64,000 nucleotides of DNA, from positions 1 through 64,000 of the forward strand of contig NZ_WJPO01000019.1 in assembly GCF_009649175.1 (NCBI RefSeq). The letters run 5' to 3'. The notes under the pieces were generated by a model. It had not been told where the DNA came from. It saw nothing but the letters and a program-made list of their open reading frames with translations, and did not search any database. The position numbers and the translations under genes were made by a program. This DNA comes from Rhodovulum strictum. Its GTDB lineage: Bacteria > Pseudomonadota > Alphaproteobacteria > Rhodobacterales > Rhodobacteraceae. This document shows positions 38,094 to 47,675 of this stretch, piece after piece (the first letter of the stretch is position 1; each line of letters begins with the position of its first letter).

Positions 38094-38818
38094 ACGATGG
38101 GCGCGCCATCGCGGGCGATGATCCGGGTCAGCGACGAGCCGACGATGACCAATGTGCGCATGTCGGCCATTTCGGGCCGGGCCTCGGGCAGCGGGACAAC
38201 GCGGATCGCTTCCTCGGGGGTGGTGACGGCGCGGGCGAAGATCACCGGCCGATCATCGCCGCAGGCGTCGCGCAGCACGCCAAGCGCGCGGGCAAAGCCC
38301 TCGGGCCGGGCCTTCGAGCGGGGGTTGTAGAAGGCCATGGCGAAGTCGGCCTCGACCGCCAGGCGCAGGCGTTTCTCGACCAGCGCCCAGGGCTTGAGGT
38401 TGTCGGACAGGTTGATCGCGCAGAAATCGTGGCCCAGGGGCGCCCCGGCCCGCGCGGCGGCGGCCAGCATTGCGCTGATGCCGGGCAGCACGCGGATGTC
38501 GAGATCGCGCCAGGGCTCGGGACCTGCCTCCACCGCCTCGAACACCGCCGAGGCCATCGCGAAGACCCCCGGATCGCCGGAGGAGACCACGACCACGCGC
38601 CGCCCCGCAGCGGCCATTGCCAGCGCATGGGCCGCGCGGTCGAGTTCCACCCGGTTGTCGGAGGCGTGCAGCGTGAGCCCCTCGCGCCGGGCCACGCGGG
38701 CAACATAGGGGATGTAGCCCACCACGTCGGTCGCCTCGGCCAGCGCCGCCGTCACCTCGGGCGTCACCAGCGCCTCCGATCCGGGGCCCAGCCCGGCGAT
38801 GGCGAGCCACCCTCTCAT
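38066..38818 (-). CDS. cobJ: Precorrin-3B C17-methyltransferase CobJ
   Basis: Methylates C17 and contracts the ring, giving precorrin-4. The 250 aa protein contains IAGLGPGSEALVTPEV, VVGYIPYVARV, VVVVSSGDPGVFAMASAV, VLPGISAMLAAAARAGAPLGHDFC (first part VLPGISAMLAAAARAG), FYNPRSKARP and VIVGSSLTRI. It overlaps cobI by four bases upstream and the convergent cobK by 28 bases downstream. Confidence 0.95.
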   Translation of the reverse strand: MRGWLAIAGLGPGSEALVTPEVTAALAEATDVVGYIPYVARVARREGLTLHASDNRVELDRAAHALAMAAAGRRVVVVSSGDPGVFAMASAVFEAVEAGPEPWRDLDIRVLPGISAMLAAAARAGAPLGHDFCAINLSDNLKPWALVEKRLRLAVEADFAMAFYNPRSKARPEGFARALGVLRDACGDDRPVIFARAVTTPEEAIRVVPLPEARPEMADMRTLVIVGSSLTRIIARDGAPIVYTPRSAPE

Positions 38819-39543
38819 GGCCGGCGCCCCTGACCGTGGACCAGCGCGATCGAGAAATAGGGGGCGGTCTCGCCCGGATAGTCATCCAGCCGCGTCACGC
38901 TCTGCCCCGGCATCGCGGCGTATTCGACAAGCCATGCCTGCCCGGCCCGGCCCGCCTGCGCCAGAGCGCGGCGCAGCTTGGGCAGGTGGCGACCCATCTT
39001 CATCACCACGATCGCATCGGCGGCGCGGATTCCGTCGATCAACGCCGCCTCGGGCAAGGTGCCGGGCAGCACGGTCAGGATGTCGTCGCCCCAGGTGATC
39101 GGCGCGCCCGTCGCCGTCCAGGCGGCCGACATGCCGGTGATTCCGGGGACCACCTCGACCGGCACGCGGCCCGCAAGGCGGGTATAGAGATGCATGAACG
39201 AGCCGTAGAAGAACGGATCGCCCTCGCACAGCACCACGACATCGGCGCCGCCCTCGGCCAGCGCGGCAAGGCGCGCGGCACACTCGGCATAGAAGCCCGA
39301 CAGCGCCTGAGCGTAGCGCGGATCGTCAAAGGGAATCTCGGTCGTGACCGGGTATTCCATCGGGTGCTCGGTCGCGCCCGCGGGGATCAGCCCCTCGACG
39401 ATCTGGCGGGCCTGTCCGGCGTGGCCGGCCTTGCGGAAAAAGGCGACATGGGCGGCGCCGCGCAGCAGACGGTCGGCGCGCACGCTCATCAGGTCGGCGG
39501 CGCCGGGGCCAAGACCAAGGCCATAGACGGTGCCTGCACTCAT
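38815..39543 (-). CDS. cobI: Precorrin-2 C20-methyltransferase CobI
   Basis: Methylates precorrin-2 at C20 to precorrin-3A. Start at 39543 (MSAGTVYGLGLGPGAADLMS) overlaps the cobH stop by four bases; 242 aa. It shows LMSVRADRLLRGAAHVAFF, VVVLCEGDPFFYGSFMHLY and VPGITGMSAAWTATGAPI. An open frame extending further upstream lies inside cobH and is not used. Confidence 0.94.
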   Translation of the reverse strand: MSAGTVYGLGLGPGAADLMSVRADRLLRGAAHVAFFRKAGHAGQARQIVEGLIPAGATEHPMEYPVTTEIPFDDPRYAQALSGFYAECAARLAALAEGGADVVVLCEGDPFFYGSFMHLYTRLAGRVPVEVVPGITGMSAAWTATGAPITWGDDILTVLPGTLPEAALIDGIRAADAIVVMKMGRHLPKLRRALAQAGRAGQAWLVEYAAMPGQSVTRLDDYPGETAPYFSIALVHGQGRRP

Positions 39544-40169
39544 TCCGCGCGGCTCGCGATGGCGTTGATGGCGGCGACGGTGATCGCGCTGCCGCCCAGC
39601 CGACCCTCGACGATGCAGCAGGGCACGGGGCGGGCCTCCCACAGCGCTGCCTTGGATTCCGCGGCGCCGACGAACCCCACCGGGCAACCGATGATCGCGG
39701 CGGGGCGCGGGCAGGCGGGGTCTTCGAGCATGTTCAGCAGATGGAACAGCGCGGTGGGCGCGTTGCCGATGGCGACCAGCGCGCCCTGAAGCTGCGGGCG
39801 CCACAATTCCAGCGCGGCGGCGGACCGGGTGTTGCCCATGACGGCGGCACGCTCGGCGATGCCGTCGGCCTGCAAGGTGCAGATCACCGCGTTATCGGCG
39901 GGCAGGCGGGCGCGGGTCACGCCCTCGGACACCATGCGCGCATCGCACAGGATCGGCGCGCCCGCCTCCAGCGCGGCGCGGGCGGTGGCGACGAAACCGG
40001 GGGAAAAGCGGATATGCGGCGCGAGCCCCACCATCCCGGCGGCGTGGATCATGCGCACCGCGACAGGTTCCTCCTCGGCATCGAAGCGGGCGAGGTTGGT
40101 TTCGGCGCGGATGATGGCAAAGGACTGCCGGTAGATCGCGGCGCCGTCCTTTTCGTAATCATGGGGCAT
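39540..40169 (-). CDS. cobH: Precorrin-8X methylmutase CobH
   Basis: Moves the C11 methyl to C12 to form hydrogenobyrinic acid. The 209 aa protein has YRQSFAIIRAETNLARF, VRMIHAAGMVGLAPHIRF with the catalytic His, CDARMVSEGVTRARLPADN, and IIGCPVGFVGAAESKAAL. It overlaps cobN by 11 bases. Confidence 0.95.
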   Translation of the reverse strand: MPHDYEKDGAAIYRQSFAIIRAETNLARFDAEEEPVAVRMIHAAGMVGLAPHIRFSPGFVATARAALEAGAPILCDARMVSEGVTRARLPADNAVICTLQADGIAERAAVMGNTRSAAALELWRPQLQGALVAIGNAPTALFHLLNMLEDPACPRPAAIIGCPVGFVGAAESKAALWEARPVPCCIVEGRLGGSAITVAAINAIASRAE

Positions 40170-43100
40170 TCTGGGTCTCCGTCATCAGGGCGGCGGCGAT
40201 GGAATTGCGGCGGGTCTGCCAGAGCCCGGCTTGGACCAGCGCCTCGAACCGGGCGCGTAGCGCGGCCAGCGCGGCGGGGTTTTCGGCCTGCATGAAGGCG
40301 CACAGATCCGCATCGGCCAACGTCGCGTCATAGTAAAGATCGAACAGATGCGGCGGCACGACGCCCGCCAGATGGGCAAAGCCCGCAAGGTGATCGAGCG
40401 TTGCCGCGATCTCGGCGGCGCCGCGAAAGCCGTGGCGGCGCATGCCGGCAAGCCAGCCGGGATGGGTGGCGCGGGCGCGCACGACGCGGGCGATTTCCTC
40501 GGTCAGGGGGCGGGCGCGCGGGCGGGCGGGATCGGTGTTGTCAAGGTGATAAAGCGCAGCCGCGCCGCCCGTGACGGCCTGCGCGGCGGCAAACCCGGCC
40601 TCGTGCGCGGCATAATCGGCTGCCAGAAGCAGGTCGGTTTCGGGCAGATCCTGCGCATGCACGAACGCATCCGCCCCCGCCACGCGCGCCCGCAGCCCCG
40701 GCGCGTCGGGTCGCGCGCCCTCGCCATCCAGCGCCCAGGCGCTTGCGGCAAGCCATGCCTCGCCCGCGGCGTGGCGGGCGGCGTCGGTATACTCGTCCAG
40801 CGCCGCGCCCATGCCCAGCCCGTAGCTTGCGGGCGCGGGGCCATAGACGCGCGGCGCCGGGGCCTGCCCGGCATAGGGGTTCCAGTCGGGCGCCTCGTCC
40901 CGGGCCGCAAGTGCGCGCACCGCCTGCTGGAACAACGCCGACAACGTGGGAAAGACATCGCGAAACAGCCCCGAGACGCGCAGCGTCACGTCCAGACGGG
41001 GCCGGTCGAGCAGCGCGATGGGCAGCACCTCGATCCCCGAAACCCGGTCGGTGCCCTCGTCCCAGAGCGGTTTCACGCCCAGAAGATGAAGCGCCATGGC
41101 GAAATCCTCGCCTGCGGTGCGCATCGTGGCCGAGCCCCACAGGTCCACCACCAGCCCGCGCGGCCAGTCGCCATGGTCCTGAAGGTGGCGGCGCACCAGT
41201 TCCTCGGCCAGTTTCACGCCCTGCGCATGCGCCGCGCGGGTGGGCACGGCGCGGGGATCGGTGGCAAAGAGGTTGCGCCCCGTGGGCAGCACGTCGCGCC
41301 GCCCGCGATGGGGCGAGCCCGCAGGCCCCGGCGCGATCCGTCCGCCCGCCAGCGCACATAGCAGCGCGGCGCGTTCGGCGGCGACCGAAGGGGCGGGATC
41401 GAAGCCGCACCCGCCCGCGGGCAGGCGGCCGAAGACATGCAGCCCGTCGCCGAACTGGCTTTCCTTGATGTCGCACACGAAGCGATCGATCCGGGTGATC
41501 GCCTCGGCCGGGCTGGCGGCGGCATCAAGGCCCAGATCGTCCTCGACGCCAAGCGCCTGCGCCTCGGCGCGGATATCGGCCTGCAACCGGTCGCGGCGCC
41601 GGGGATCAAGCCCGTCGGCATTGGAAAACTCGTCCAGCAGCGATTCCAGCCGGGCAAGGCGGTCGGGCGTGCCGCTTGTGCGTTGCGGCGGGGGGATATG
41701 GCCGATGGTGACGGCCCCGATCCGGCGGCGGGCCTGCGCGGCCTCGCCGGGGTCGTTGACGATGAAGGGATAGATCACCGGCAAGGTGGCGATCAGCGCC
41801 TCGGGCCAGCAGGTGGGCGACAGAGCCACGGCCTTGCCGGGCAGCCATTCAAGCGTGCCATGCGCGCCCATATGGATCAGCGCATCGGCATGCACGGCCT
41901 CGCGCAGCCACAGGTAGAAGGCGACATAGCCATGGCGCGGGGTGCGGCCGAGGTCGTGATAGTCGCTGTCCCGGGTCTGGCCATCGCCGCGTTCGGGTTG
42001 CAGCGCGACCAGCACCGAACCGCGCCGCGTGGCGGCAAAGCGAAAGGCGCCGTCCCGCACCGCCGGATCGGCCTCGGGCGGCCCCCAAGCCTTGTCCAGC
42101 GCGTCGCGCAGGCTGACGGGCAGGCGGGCCAGCGCCACGCGATAGGCGTCAAGCGGCCAGTCCAGAGTTTCACGGGCCAGCGCCTCGGCCAGCGGCGCGC
42201 CGGGTGCGGTGGGGATGCCCGCCTCGGCCATGTCCGCCAGCGCCGCCTCGGCCGAGGCCAGCGCGTCAAGGCCGACCGCATGCGCCATCTGCCAGGGCCG
42301 CCCGGGATAGGTCGACAGGATCAGCGCGGGGCGGCGGTCGGCGGCCGGGCTGCGCGACAGCCGCAGCCAGGCCAGCACCCGCCCGGCGATGGCGGCGATG
42401 CGCTCGGGGTCGGCGCGGTGGGCGATGCGGGCGAATTGCAGATGGGGATCGCGCGCGCCCGCCTCCTTGAACGAGGCGACACCGGCAAGGATGCGCCCGT
42501 CCACCTCGGGCAGGACGACATGCATGGCCAGATCGGCGGGCGACAGCCCCCGCTCGGCCCCGTCCCAGGCGGATCGGGTCGAGGTCGCCAGCGCCACCTG
42601 AAACACCGGCACCCCCGCGGCATCCAGCGGCGAGGCACCGCAAGCGCCGCGGCCCGAAAAGGCGGTGGCGTTGACGATGGCATCGGGGGCCAGATGCGCC
42701 AGTTGCCGCGCCAGCCAGCCCGCCGCCTCGGGCGTCTTGAGCGAGGGCACGAACAGCGCGGTCACATCGCAGCCGCGGGCACGGAAGGCATGGAAAAGCG
42801 CCTCGATCGGGTCCAGATCGGCCGCGGTCAGATAGGCGCGGTAAAAGGTCAGGGCGATATGCGGCCGCCCGGGTTCGGGCGTCAGCCGCGCGGGGCAGGT
42901 GACGCCATGCTCGGGCGTCCAGGCCCCGACCTGCGGCACCGCCTTGGCGCCGATCACCGGCCCGGCATAAAGCCCCGCAGCCAGCGCCATCTGCGCCAGT
43001 GCCGCCTGCGCCGCCACCGCGCCGCCGGTATCGCAAAGCTGCGCCAGCCGCCGCAGGGTAGAAACCGGCAGCGTCGAGGCCGCATCGAGCCGCGGATCGG

Positions 43101-43467
43101 GGCGGCCATCGGCGGGCAGCACGGCCAGCGCGATGCCCCGCGCCTGGGCCAGCGCCTGCACCTGTTGCAGGCCATACTCCCAATAGGCCCGCCCGCCGAT
43201 CAGCCGGATCAGGATGCCCCTGGCGCCCGCCAGCGTCCGCTCGGCATAGGTATCGACGGACAGCGGATGTTTCAGCGCGGCAAGGTTCGCCAGCCGCAGC
43301 GTCGGCATCCGCCCCTCGGCCCCGCCGCCCCGCTGCCAGCCCGCCGCAAATGCCCCCAGATCGCTGTCCGAAAAGGACAACACCACCAGATCGGCGGGCG
43401 TCTGCCCCAGATCGGTCGGCGTGCCGGTTTCGTCCAGCCCGTGGCTTTCGCGGAAGACGACATGCAT
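40159..43467 (-). CDS. cobN: Cobaltochelatase large subunit CobN
   Basis: Large subunit of the ATP-dependent cobaltochelatase that inserts cobalt into hydrogenobyrinic acid a,c-diamide. The 1102 aa protein matches the CobN/BchH family: HMGAHGTLEWLPGKAVALSP, IYPFIVNDPGEAAQARRR, DGLHVFGRLPAGG, VVDLWGSATMRTAGEDFAMAL and GFRGAAEIAATLDHLAGFA. It is shorter than the roughly 1275 aa CobN of Pseudomonas denitrificans. The partner AAA+ subunits CobS and CobT are not in this window and must be encoded elsewhere. Confidence 0.93.
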   Translation of the reverse strand: MHVVFRESHGLDETGTPTDLGQTPADLVVLSFSDSDLGAFAAGWQRGGGAEGRMPTLRLANLAALKHPLSVDTYAERTLAGARGILIRLIGGRAYWEYGLQQVQALAQARGIALAVLPADGRPDPRLDAASTLPVSTLRRLAQLCDTGGAVAAQAALAQMALAAGLYAGPVIGAKAVPQVGAWTPEHGVTCPARLTPEPGRPHIALTFYRAYLTAADLDPIEALFHAFRARGCDVTALFVPSLKTPEAAGWLARQLAHLAPDAIVNATAFSGRGACGASPLDAAGVPVFQVALATSTRSAWDGAERGLSPADLAMHVVLPEVDGRILAGVASFKEAGARDPHLQFARIAHRADPERIAAIAGRVLAWLRLSRSPAADRRPALILSTYPGRPWQMAHAVGLDALASAEAALADMAEAGIPTAPGAPLAEALARETLDWPLDAYRVALARLPVSLRDALDKAWGPPEADPAVRDGAFRFAATRRGSVLVALQPERGDGQTRDSDYHDLGRTPRHGYVAFYLWLREAVHADALIHMGAHGTLEWLPGKAVALSPTCWPEALIATLPVIYPFIVNDPGEAAQARRRIGAVTIGHIPPPQRTSGTPDRLARLESLLDEFSNADGLDPRRRDRLQADIRAEAQALGVEDDLGLDAAASPAEAITRIDRFVCDIKESQFGDGLHVFGRLPAGGCGFDPAPSVAAERAALLCALAGGRIAPGPAGSPHRGRRDVLPTGRNLFATDPRAVPTRAAHAQGVKLAEELVRRHLQDHGDWPRGLVVDLWGSATMRTAGEDFAMALHLLGVKPLWDEGTDRVSGIEVLPIALLDRPRLDVTLRVSGLFRDVFPTLSALFQQAVRALAARDEAPDWNPYAGQAPAPRVYGPAPASYGLGMGAALDEYTDAARHAAGEAWLAASAWALDGEGARPDAPGLRARVAGADAFVHAQDLPETDLLLAADYAAHEAGFAAAQAVTGGAAALYHLDNTDPARPRARPLTEEIARVVRARATHPGWLAGMRRHGFRGAAEIAATLDHLAGFAHLAGVVPPHLFDLYYDATLADADLCAFMQAENPAALAALRARFEALVQAGLWQTRRNSIAAALMTETQNAP

Positions 43468-43473
43468 TCCGCC

Positions 43474-44511
43474 TCAGCCCCCCAGCGCGGCGCGGATCGC
43501 GCCTTCGTCGATATCGTCATGCTCTGCAATGATCACCAGCCGCGTGACGCGCGGCTCGTCGGGCGCCCAGGGACGGTCGTACTGGTGGCGCACCCGCGCG
43601 CCCACCGCCTGCACCAGCAGGCGCATCGGCTTGCCCGCGACGGCGGCATGGCCCTTGACGCGCAGGATGTTCTGCTTGCGGGCAAGGGTTTCGATGCGAC
43701 CGGCCAGGATCGCCGGATCGGCCTGTTCGGGCAGCTCGATCACCACGCTGTCGAAATCCTCGTGGTCGTGGTCGTCCGCGCCGTCATGGTGGCTGGGCCG
43801 GGCATGCAGATCGTCCTCGGCCGCGGCGCCAAGCCCCAGGATCACGCGGGGGTCGACCGCGCCCTCGGCCACCTCGATCACCGGCAGCGGGCGCGGTGCC
43901 TCGGCCGCGATGGCGGCGCGCGCGGTCGCGACGCCTTCGGGGCCGGCAAGATCGGGCTTGGTCAGGAGCACGATATCGGCACACGAGATCTGGTCCTCGA
44001 ACACCTCGGACAGCGGCGTTTCGTGGTCCAGGCTGTCATCGGCGGCCCGCTGTGCGTCGATGGCGGCGATGTCGGGGGCAAAGCGGCCTGCGGCCACCGC
44101 CTCGGCATCGGCGACCGCGATCACCCCGTCGACGGTGATGCGCGAGCGGATATCGGGCCAGTCGAACGCCTTGAGCAGCGGCTTGGGCAGGGCCAGCCCC
44201 GATGTTTCGATCAGGATGTGATCGGGGCGCGGATCCAGCGCCAGAAGCGCCTCGATCGTGGGGATGAACTCGTCGGCCACGGTGCAGCACAGGCAGCCAT
44301 TGGCCAGTTCGACGATGTTTTCCTCGGGGCAATCGGGCAGCGCGCAGGATTTCAGGATGTCGCCATCCACGCCCACATCGCCGAATTCGTTGACCACCAC
44401 GGCCAGCCGCCGCCCGTCCGCGTTCTGCATCAGGTGACGGATCAGCGTCGTCTTGCCCGCGCCCAGAAAGCCGGTGATGACGGTGACGGGCAGCTTGGAA
44501 AGGTCGGTCAT
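43474..44511 (-). CDS. cobW: CobW-family GTPase metallochaperone
   Basis: A 345 aa G3E GTPase thought to deliver cobalt to the chelatase. It has the P-loop VITGFLGAGKTTLIRHLM, the family metal-binding motif ELANGCLCCTV (CxCC), the Walker B-like HILIETSGLALPKPLL and LTKPDLA. A His/Asp-rich patch (HDGADDHDHEDFD) precedes the C-terminal CobW_C domain (ILRVKGHAAVAGKPMRLLVQ). It lies between the DUF1636 gene, which it overlaps by four bases, and cobN. Confidence 0.94.
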   Translation of the reverse strand: MTDLSKLPVTVITGFLGAGKTTLIRHLMQNADGRRLAVVVNEFGDVGVDGDILKSCALPDCPEENIVELANGCLCCTVADEFIPTIEALLALDPRPDHILIETSGLALPKPLLKAFDWPDIRSRITVDGVIAVADAEAVAAGRFAPDIAAIDAQRAADDSLDHETPLSEVFEDQISCADIVLLTKPDLAGPEGVATARAAIAAEAPRPLPVIEVAEGAVDPRVILGLGAAAEDDLHARPSHHDGADDHDHEDFDSVVIELPEQADPAILAGRIETLARKQNILRVKGHAAVAGKPMRLLVQAVGARVRHQYDRPWAPDEPRVTRLVIIAEHDDIDEGAIRAALGG

Positions 44512-44879
44512 TCGGGGGCCTCCATGGGGGGAATGCGGGCGATGCAGTTCTTGCGGAAATGCTCCGGCCGGTCGCGCCAGGGCACGAGGCCGCCGGGCGC
44601 ATCGCGGAAAAGCGCAGCGCCCTCGGCGATCAGGGGCGCCTGGGCGGGGTCGAGATTGCCGTAGACATAGCTCCAGCGGCCCGGGCCGCGCAGCGCCACG
44701 GTGCAGCCGCGGGTGCAGTTCGACAGGCAGTCGGTGGCGATCAGGCGCACGCCTTCGGGCAGGCCATGGGCCGCCAGCGCATCATGCAGCAGCGCGCCGG
44801 GGCGGGGGGCGTCGGGGTCGGCGCGGCGGCAGGTCGTGCAGACCAGCAGATCGACCGCACCCGGATGCGCGGTGTTCAT
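44508..44879 (-). CDS. DUF1636 small cysteine-rich protein
   Basis: A 123 aa protein from the ATG at 44879 (MNTAHPGAVDLLVCTTCRRA). Five cysteines fall in CTTCRR and DCLSNCTRGC, a spacing that resembles thioredoxin-fold ferredoxins and could hold a cluster or metal. DUF1636 genes are regularly found beside cobW; its role in cobalt handling is inferred. It is the first gene behind the riboswitch at 45016-45198. Confidence 0.82.
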   Translation of the reverse strand: MNTAHPGAVDLLVCTTCRRADPDAPRPGALLHDALAAHGLPEGVRLIATDCLSNCTRGCTVALRGPGRWSYVYGNLDPAQAPLIAEGAALFRDAPGGLVPWRDRPEHFRKNCIARIPPMEAPE

Positions 44880-45015
44880 TGCCGTTCGGCCCCGCAAAAG
44901 CGCAAGAATCGTGTCATGTCTGGCCCCTTCGATCAGGGGACAAGGGCAGATGACGGGTAAAGCCGCAGCCGGACCCGACACCGGAACACCCCGTCCGGTT
45001 CAACGTCGTCTTCGG

Positions 45016-45198
45016 CTGGCAGGTCTCCCGGCTTGCGGATTTCAGGGGCTCATGTCCCTGGCGGTTGCCCTGCCTTCCCAGCCTGTCGGCCAGTGGCGGT
45101 GGGGCAACCTCTCCGGTCACGGTCGCGGGGGCGGCTGCGCTTCGGACCTTGCGGCCCTTATCGCATTCCCTTTTCACCTGCCCGAAGGCAGGCACCAG
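45016..45198 (-). promoter_or_regulatory. Cobalamin riboswitch ahead of the DUF1636-cobW-cobN operon
   Basis: On the minus strand, in order: CAGGTGAAAAGGGAATGCG near 45181-45163, CCCCCGCGACCGTGACCGGAG, GCCACTGG, GGGAAGGCAGGG and CCGCAAGCCGGGAGACCTGCC ending at 45018. This is the conserved cobalamin riboswitch layout. It precedes DUF1636, cobW, cobN, cobH, cobI and cobJ, so the corrin genes would be repressed by adenosylcobalamin. The expected gene-end side of 44880-45244 holds nothing else. Confidence 0.92.
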
Positions 45199-45244
45199 CG
45201 CGGGTGTCATGCCCATGTGACAGCCCGATTGTCAAGCCGGGTGG

Positions 45245-47674
45245 TCACATCTGCGGCGGCGGCCTTGCGGCGCGTTCGGCGCGGTGGCGCAACAGCGCCG
45301 CGGCGCGATAGAACCCGTGCGACAGCTTGGCAAAGGGCAGGGTCAGCGCCAGCCCCACCACGCTGCCCAGATGCAGCGCCAGCAACAGGCCCATCGCGGG
45401 CGTCTCGCGCAGGGCCAGCAGCACCAGACCGCTTGCCGCGACGATGGCAAGGCTGGCACGGGTGAAACGGTCGGCCGCCTCCATCCCCGGATCGGCCGGG
45501 CGGCGATCGGCATGGCGGCGCAGAAGCGACAGCCCGGCCAGCCCCGCCAGCATCGCGACACCGCCCAGCGTGCCCAGGATCACGGGCAGGCTGGCCAGCG
45601 GATAGGGCGCGATCTGCCCAAGGATGTGATGCTGGGCCGCCCCCGCAAGCGTCGCCAGAAAGGTCAGCCCGAAGCCATAGGCGACAAGGTGATGCGCCCG
45701 GCGGCGGGTCGGGGCCACGGGGCCGTCGCGGGTTTCGCACCGGTCGAGATTGCGCAAGGTGGCGATATCGCGCAGCGCCGCCAGCACCGTGCCCGCCGAG
45801 GGCCGCAGTGCAGGCCCCGCACCCGCCCGCCAGAACCGCCAGAGCCGCAGCCCGGTGATCGCGGCCGCCGCGCCAAAGGCCAGCCCCGCGCCCCCCGCCA
45901 TGGCCCCGCGCGGGATCACGGCATGAAAGCTGCCCGGACCGGCATGGGCCATCCACAGGCGGTCGGGCGGCACCAGCAGCAGCGCCGCCAGCGGCAGGCC
46001 GATCAGGCACAGCGCGTAAACCCCGGCCAGCCATGCGGTGGCCGATCCGCGCGGCAGCAGGCCGCCACGATACTCCTCGGCCCGCAGGGCGGCCAGCGTG
46101 GCGGGCAGGTTCACCGCAAGTTCATGCGGCGGGGCATATTGGCAATCGTCATGGCAGGACCGGCAATCATGGCACAGATGCGCCAGGTGGCGCAGATCGC
46201 CATGGCGGAGGGAGGCGCGCAATTGCGCTGCCGGAAAGACATCGCACAGCCCCGTGCAGAAGCCGCAGGTGTTGCAGATGTTCAGCGCACGCCGCGCCTC
46301 GGCCAGCGGATCGGGGGGAGGCGCGGCCGGGTGCGTCAGGGGCGCGGGCCTGCGGGCAGGGGGGCGCTGCACAGCCGCCCGCCCGGCAAGTGCCGCCGCC
46401 TGTTGTCCCGCGATCCGGCCGAAGACGCCGCCGATGGTCAGCGCGCTGCCCGACAGATAGCCCTGCCCCAGCACCGCCCCGCACATCGCCGCCCCGGCCG
46501 CGAACAGGCGCGGCGCCGGGCCGCCCGCGGCCAGACGCACCCGCGCCGTTGCATCGACCGCCACGCCATGGCGGGTAAAGGCCAGCCCCGGCCGCAGCGG
46601 GATGGCCACCAGCGGGGCGGGATCACGCGCGGCCAGCTCCGCCTCCAGCCCGGCGGGGTCGATGCCGCACAGTCGGGCCAGCGCGGCGGGGCTGTCGGCA
46701 GCCATCGGCGGGTACAGCATCGGCGGCAGCCGCGCCGCGGCCTCGGCCCCCAGCACCAGCCATGCGCGGGGATCGGCGCACGCGGCCAGAACATCGCCCC
46801 AATGCGAATAGCGCGCGGGGCCGGTAACTGCGCCCTCGTCATGGAACCGCCGCCCGTCCGCCCCCACGACAAGCCCCAGAGGCATCCCGTCCGCCCGGCT
46901 GACGATGCCCGCATCCTCCATCGGGGCGCGCGCATCGACCGCCACCAGATGCCCGTCGCCCGGCCGCCCTGCCGCCGCGGCGCCATTGTCGAGCAGCCAC
47001 AGAAGCGGCTCGCCCCGCTGAAAGGGCGTGCCGCGATTGGCGAACGCCCGGGCGCCCGGACCCAGATGCGCGGCAAGCCTGTCGCGGTCGGCACCATACC
47101 CGCCCGCGGCCAGCACGACCGCATCGGCCTGCACGACCTGCGCGCCCCCTTGTGTCTGCGCCGTGATCCGGCCCGGCCCGTTCCCCGCGCAGATGCCCGG
47201 GTTCAGCGCCTCGACCCGCCAGCCATGGCGGATATCGACCCCCAGCCCCTGCGCACGGCGGCAAAGCGCGTTCACCAGCGCCTGCCCGCCGCCGCGCAGG
47301 AAAGCCGTGCGCCGCGACCAGGGCAGGTTGCCCTCGGCCCAGGGTTCGAACGCCACGCCCTGCGCGGTCAGCCAGGGGCCAAGATCGGCCGAGCCTTCGG
47401 CCAGCACCGCCGCCAGCGCCGGATCGGGTGAGCCGATCCGCGTCAGGTCGTTCAGGAAATCCGCCACCGGATAGCGCGCGCGCTGGAACGGCGTTTCGGC
47501 CCCATGGGCCAGCCGGATGTTGCGGCAATGGCGGGCATTTCCGCCGCGCAACGCATGGGGGGCCGCGTCGAGCAGCAGCACCGGCGCCCCCGCCAGCCGC
47601 GCCTCGATCGCGGCGCAAAGCCCCGCGAAGCCGCCGCCGATGACCAGAACGCCGGTGTGAAGCGTCTTGTCCAT
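45245..47674 (-). CDS. cobZ: Precorrin-3B synthase CobZ (flavin/Fe-S/haem type)
   Basis: Oxygen-dependent enzyme making precorrin-3B in place of CobG, known from Rhodobacter capsulatus. The 809 aa chain begins at 47674 (MDKTLHTGVLVIGGGFAGLC). It has an N-terminal TcuA-like FAD domain (VVLAAGGYGADRDRLAAHLG, GSALTIGGVFGRIAG), then a TcuB-like part with two cysteine clusters near 461 and 508 (CNTCGFCTGLC and CHDCRSCHDDC) and a C-terminal membrane region of about six helices with His residues suited to haem. No CobG is present, so CobZ supplies this step. Preceded by a small gene and a riboswitch. Confidence 0.88.
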   Translation of the reverse strand: MDKTLHTGVLVIGGGFAGLCAAIEARLAGAPVLLLDAAPHALRGGNARHCRNIRLAHGAETPFQRARYPVADFLNDLTRIGSPDPALAAVLAEGSADLGPWLTAQGVAFEPWAEGNLPWSRRTAFLRGGGQALVNALCRRAQGLGVDIRHGWRVEALNPGICAGNGPGRITAQTQGGAQVVQADAVVLAAGGYGADRDRLAAHLGPGARAFANRGTPFQRGEPLLWLLDNGAAAAGRPGDGHLVAVDARAPMEDAGIVSRADGMPLGLVVGADGRRFHDEGAVTGPARYSHWGDVLAACADPRAWLVLGAEAAARLPPMLYPPMAADSPAALARLCGIDPAGLEAELAARDPAPLVAIPLRPGLAFTRHGVAVDATARVRLAAGGPAPRLFAAGAAMCGAVLGQGYLSGSALTIGGVFGRIAGQQAAALAGRAAVQRPPARRPAPLTHPAAPPPDPLAEARRALNICNTCGFCTGLCDVFPAAQLRASLRHGDLRHLAHLCHDCRSCHDDCQYAPPHELAVNLPATLAALRAEEYRGGLLPRGSATAWLAGVYALCLIGLPLAALLLVPPDRLWMAHAGPGSFHAVIPRGAMAGGAGLAFGAAAAITGLRLWRFWRAGAGPALRPSAGTVLAALRDIATLRNLDRCETRDGPVAPTRRRAHHLVAYGFGLTFLATLAGAAQHHILGQIAPYPLASLPVILGTLGGVAMLAGLAGLSLLRRHADRRPADPGMEAADRFTRASLAIVAASGLVLLALRETPAMGLLLALHLGSVVGLALTLPFAKLSHGFYRAAALLRHRAERAARPPPQM

Positions 47675-47675
47675 T

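Noticed and set aside
35291-38833. A 1180-codon plus-strand open frame running from cobM to cobJ
   Set aside because: It crosses several real genes in other frames, including cobK on the same strand, and has low-complexity composition.
41437-44664. A 1075-codon plus-strand open frame across cobN and cobW
   Set aside because: It spans the junction of two clear minus-strand genes and is explained by GC bias in codon third positions.
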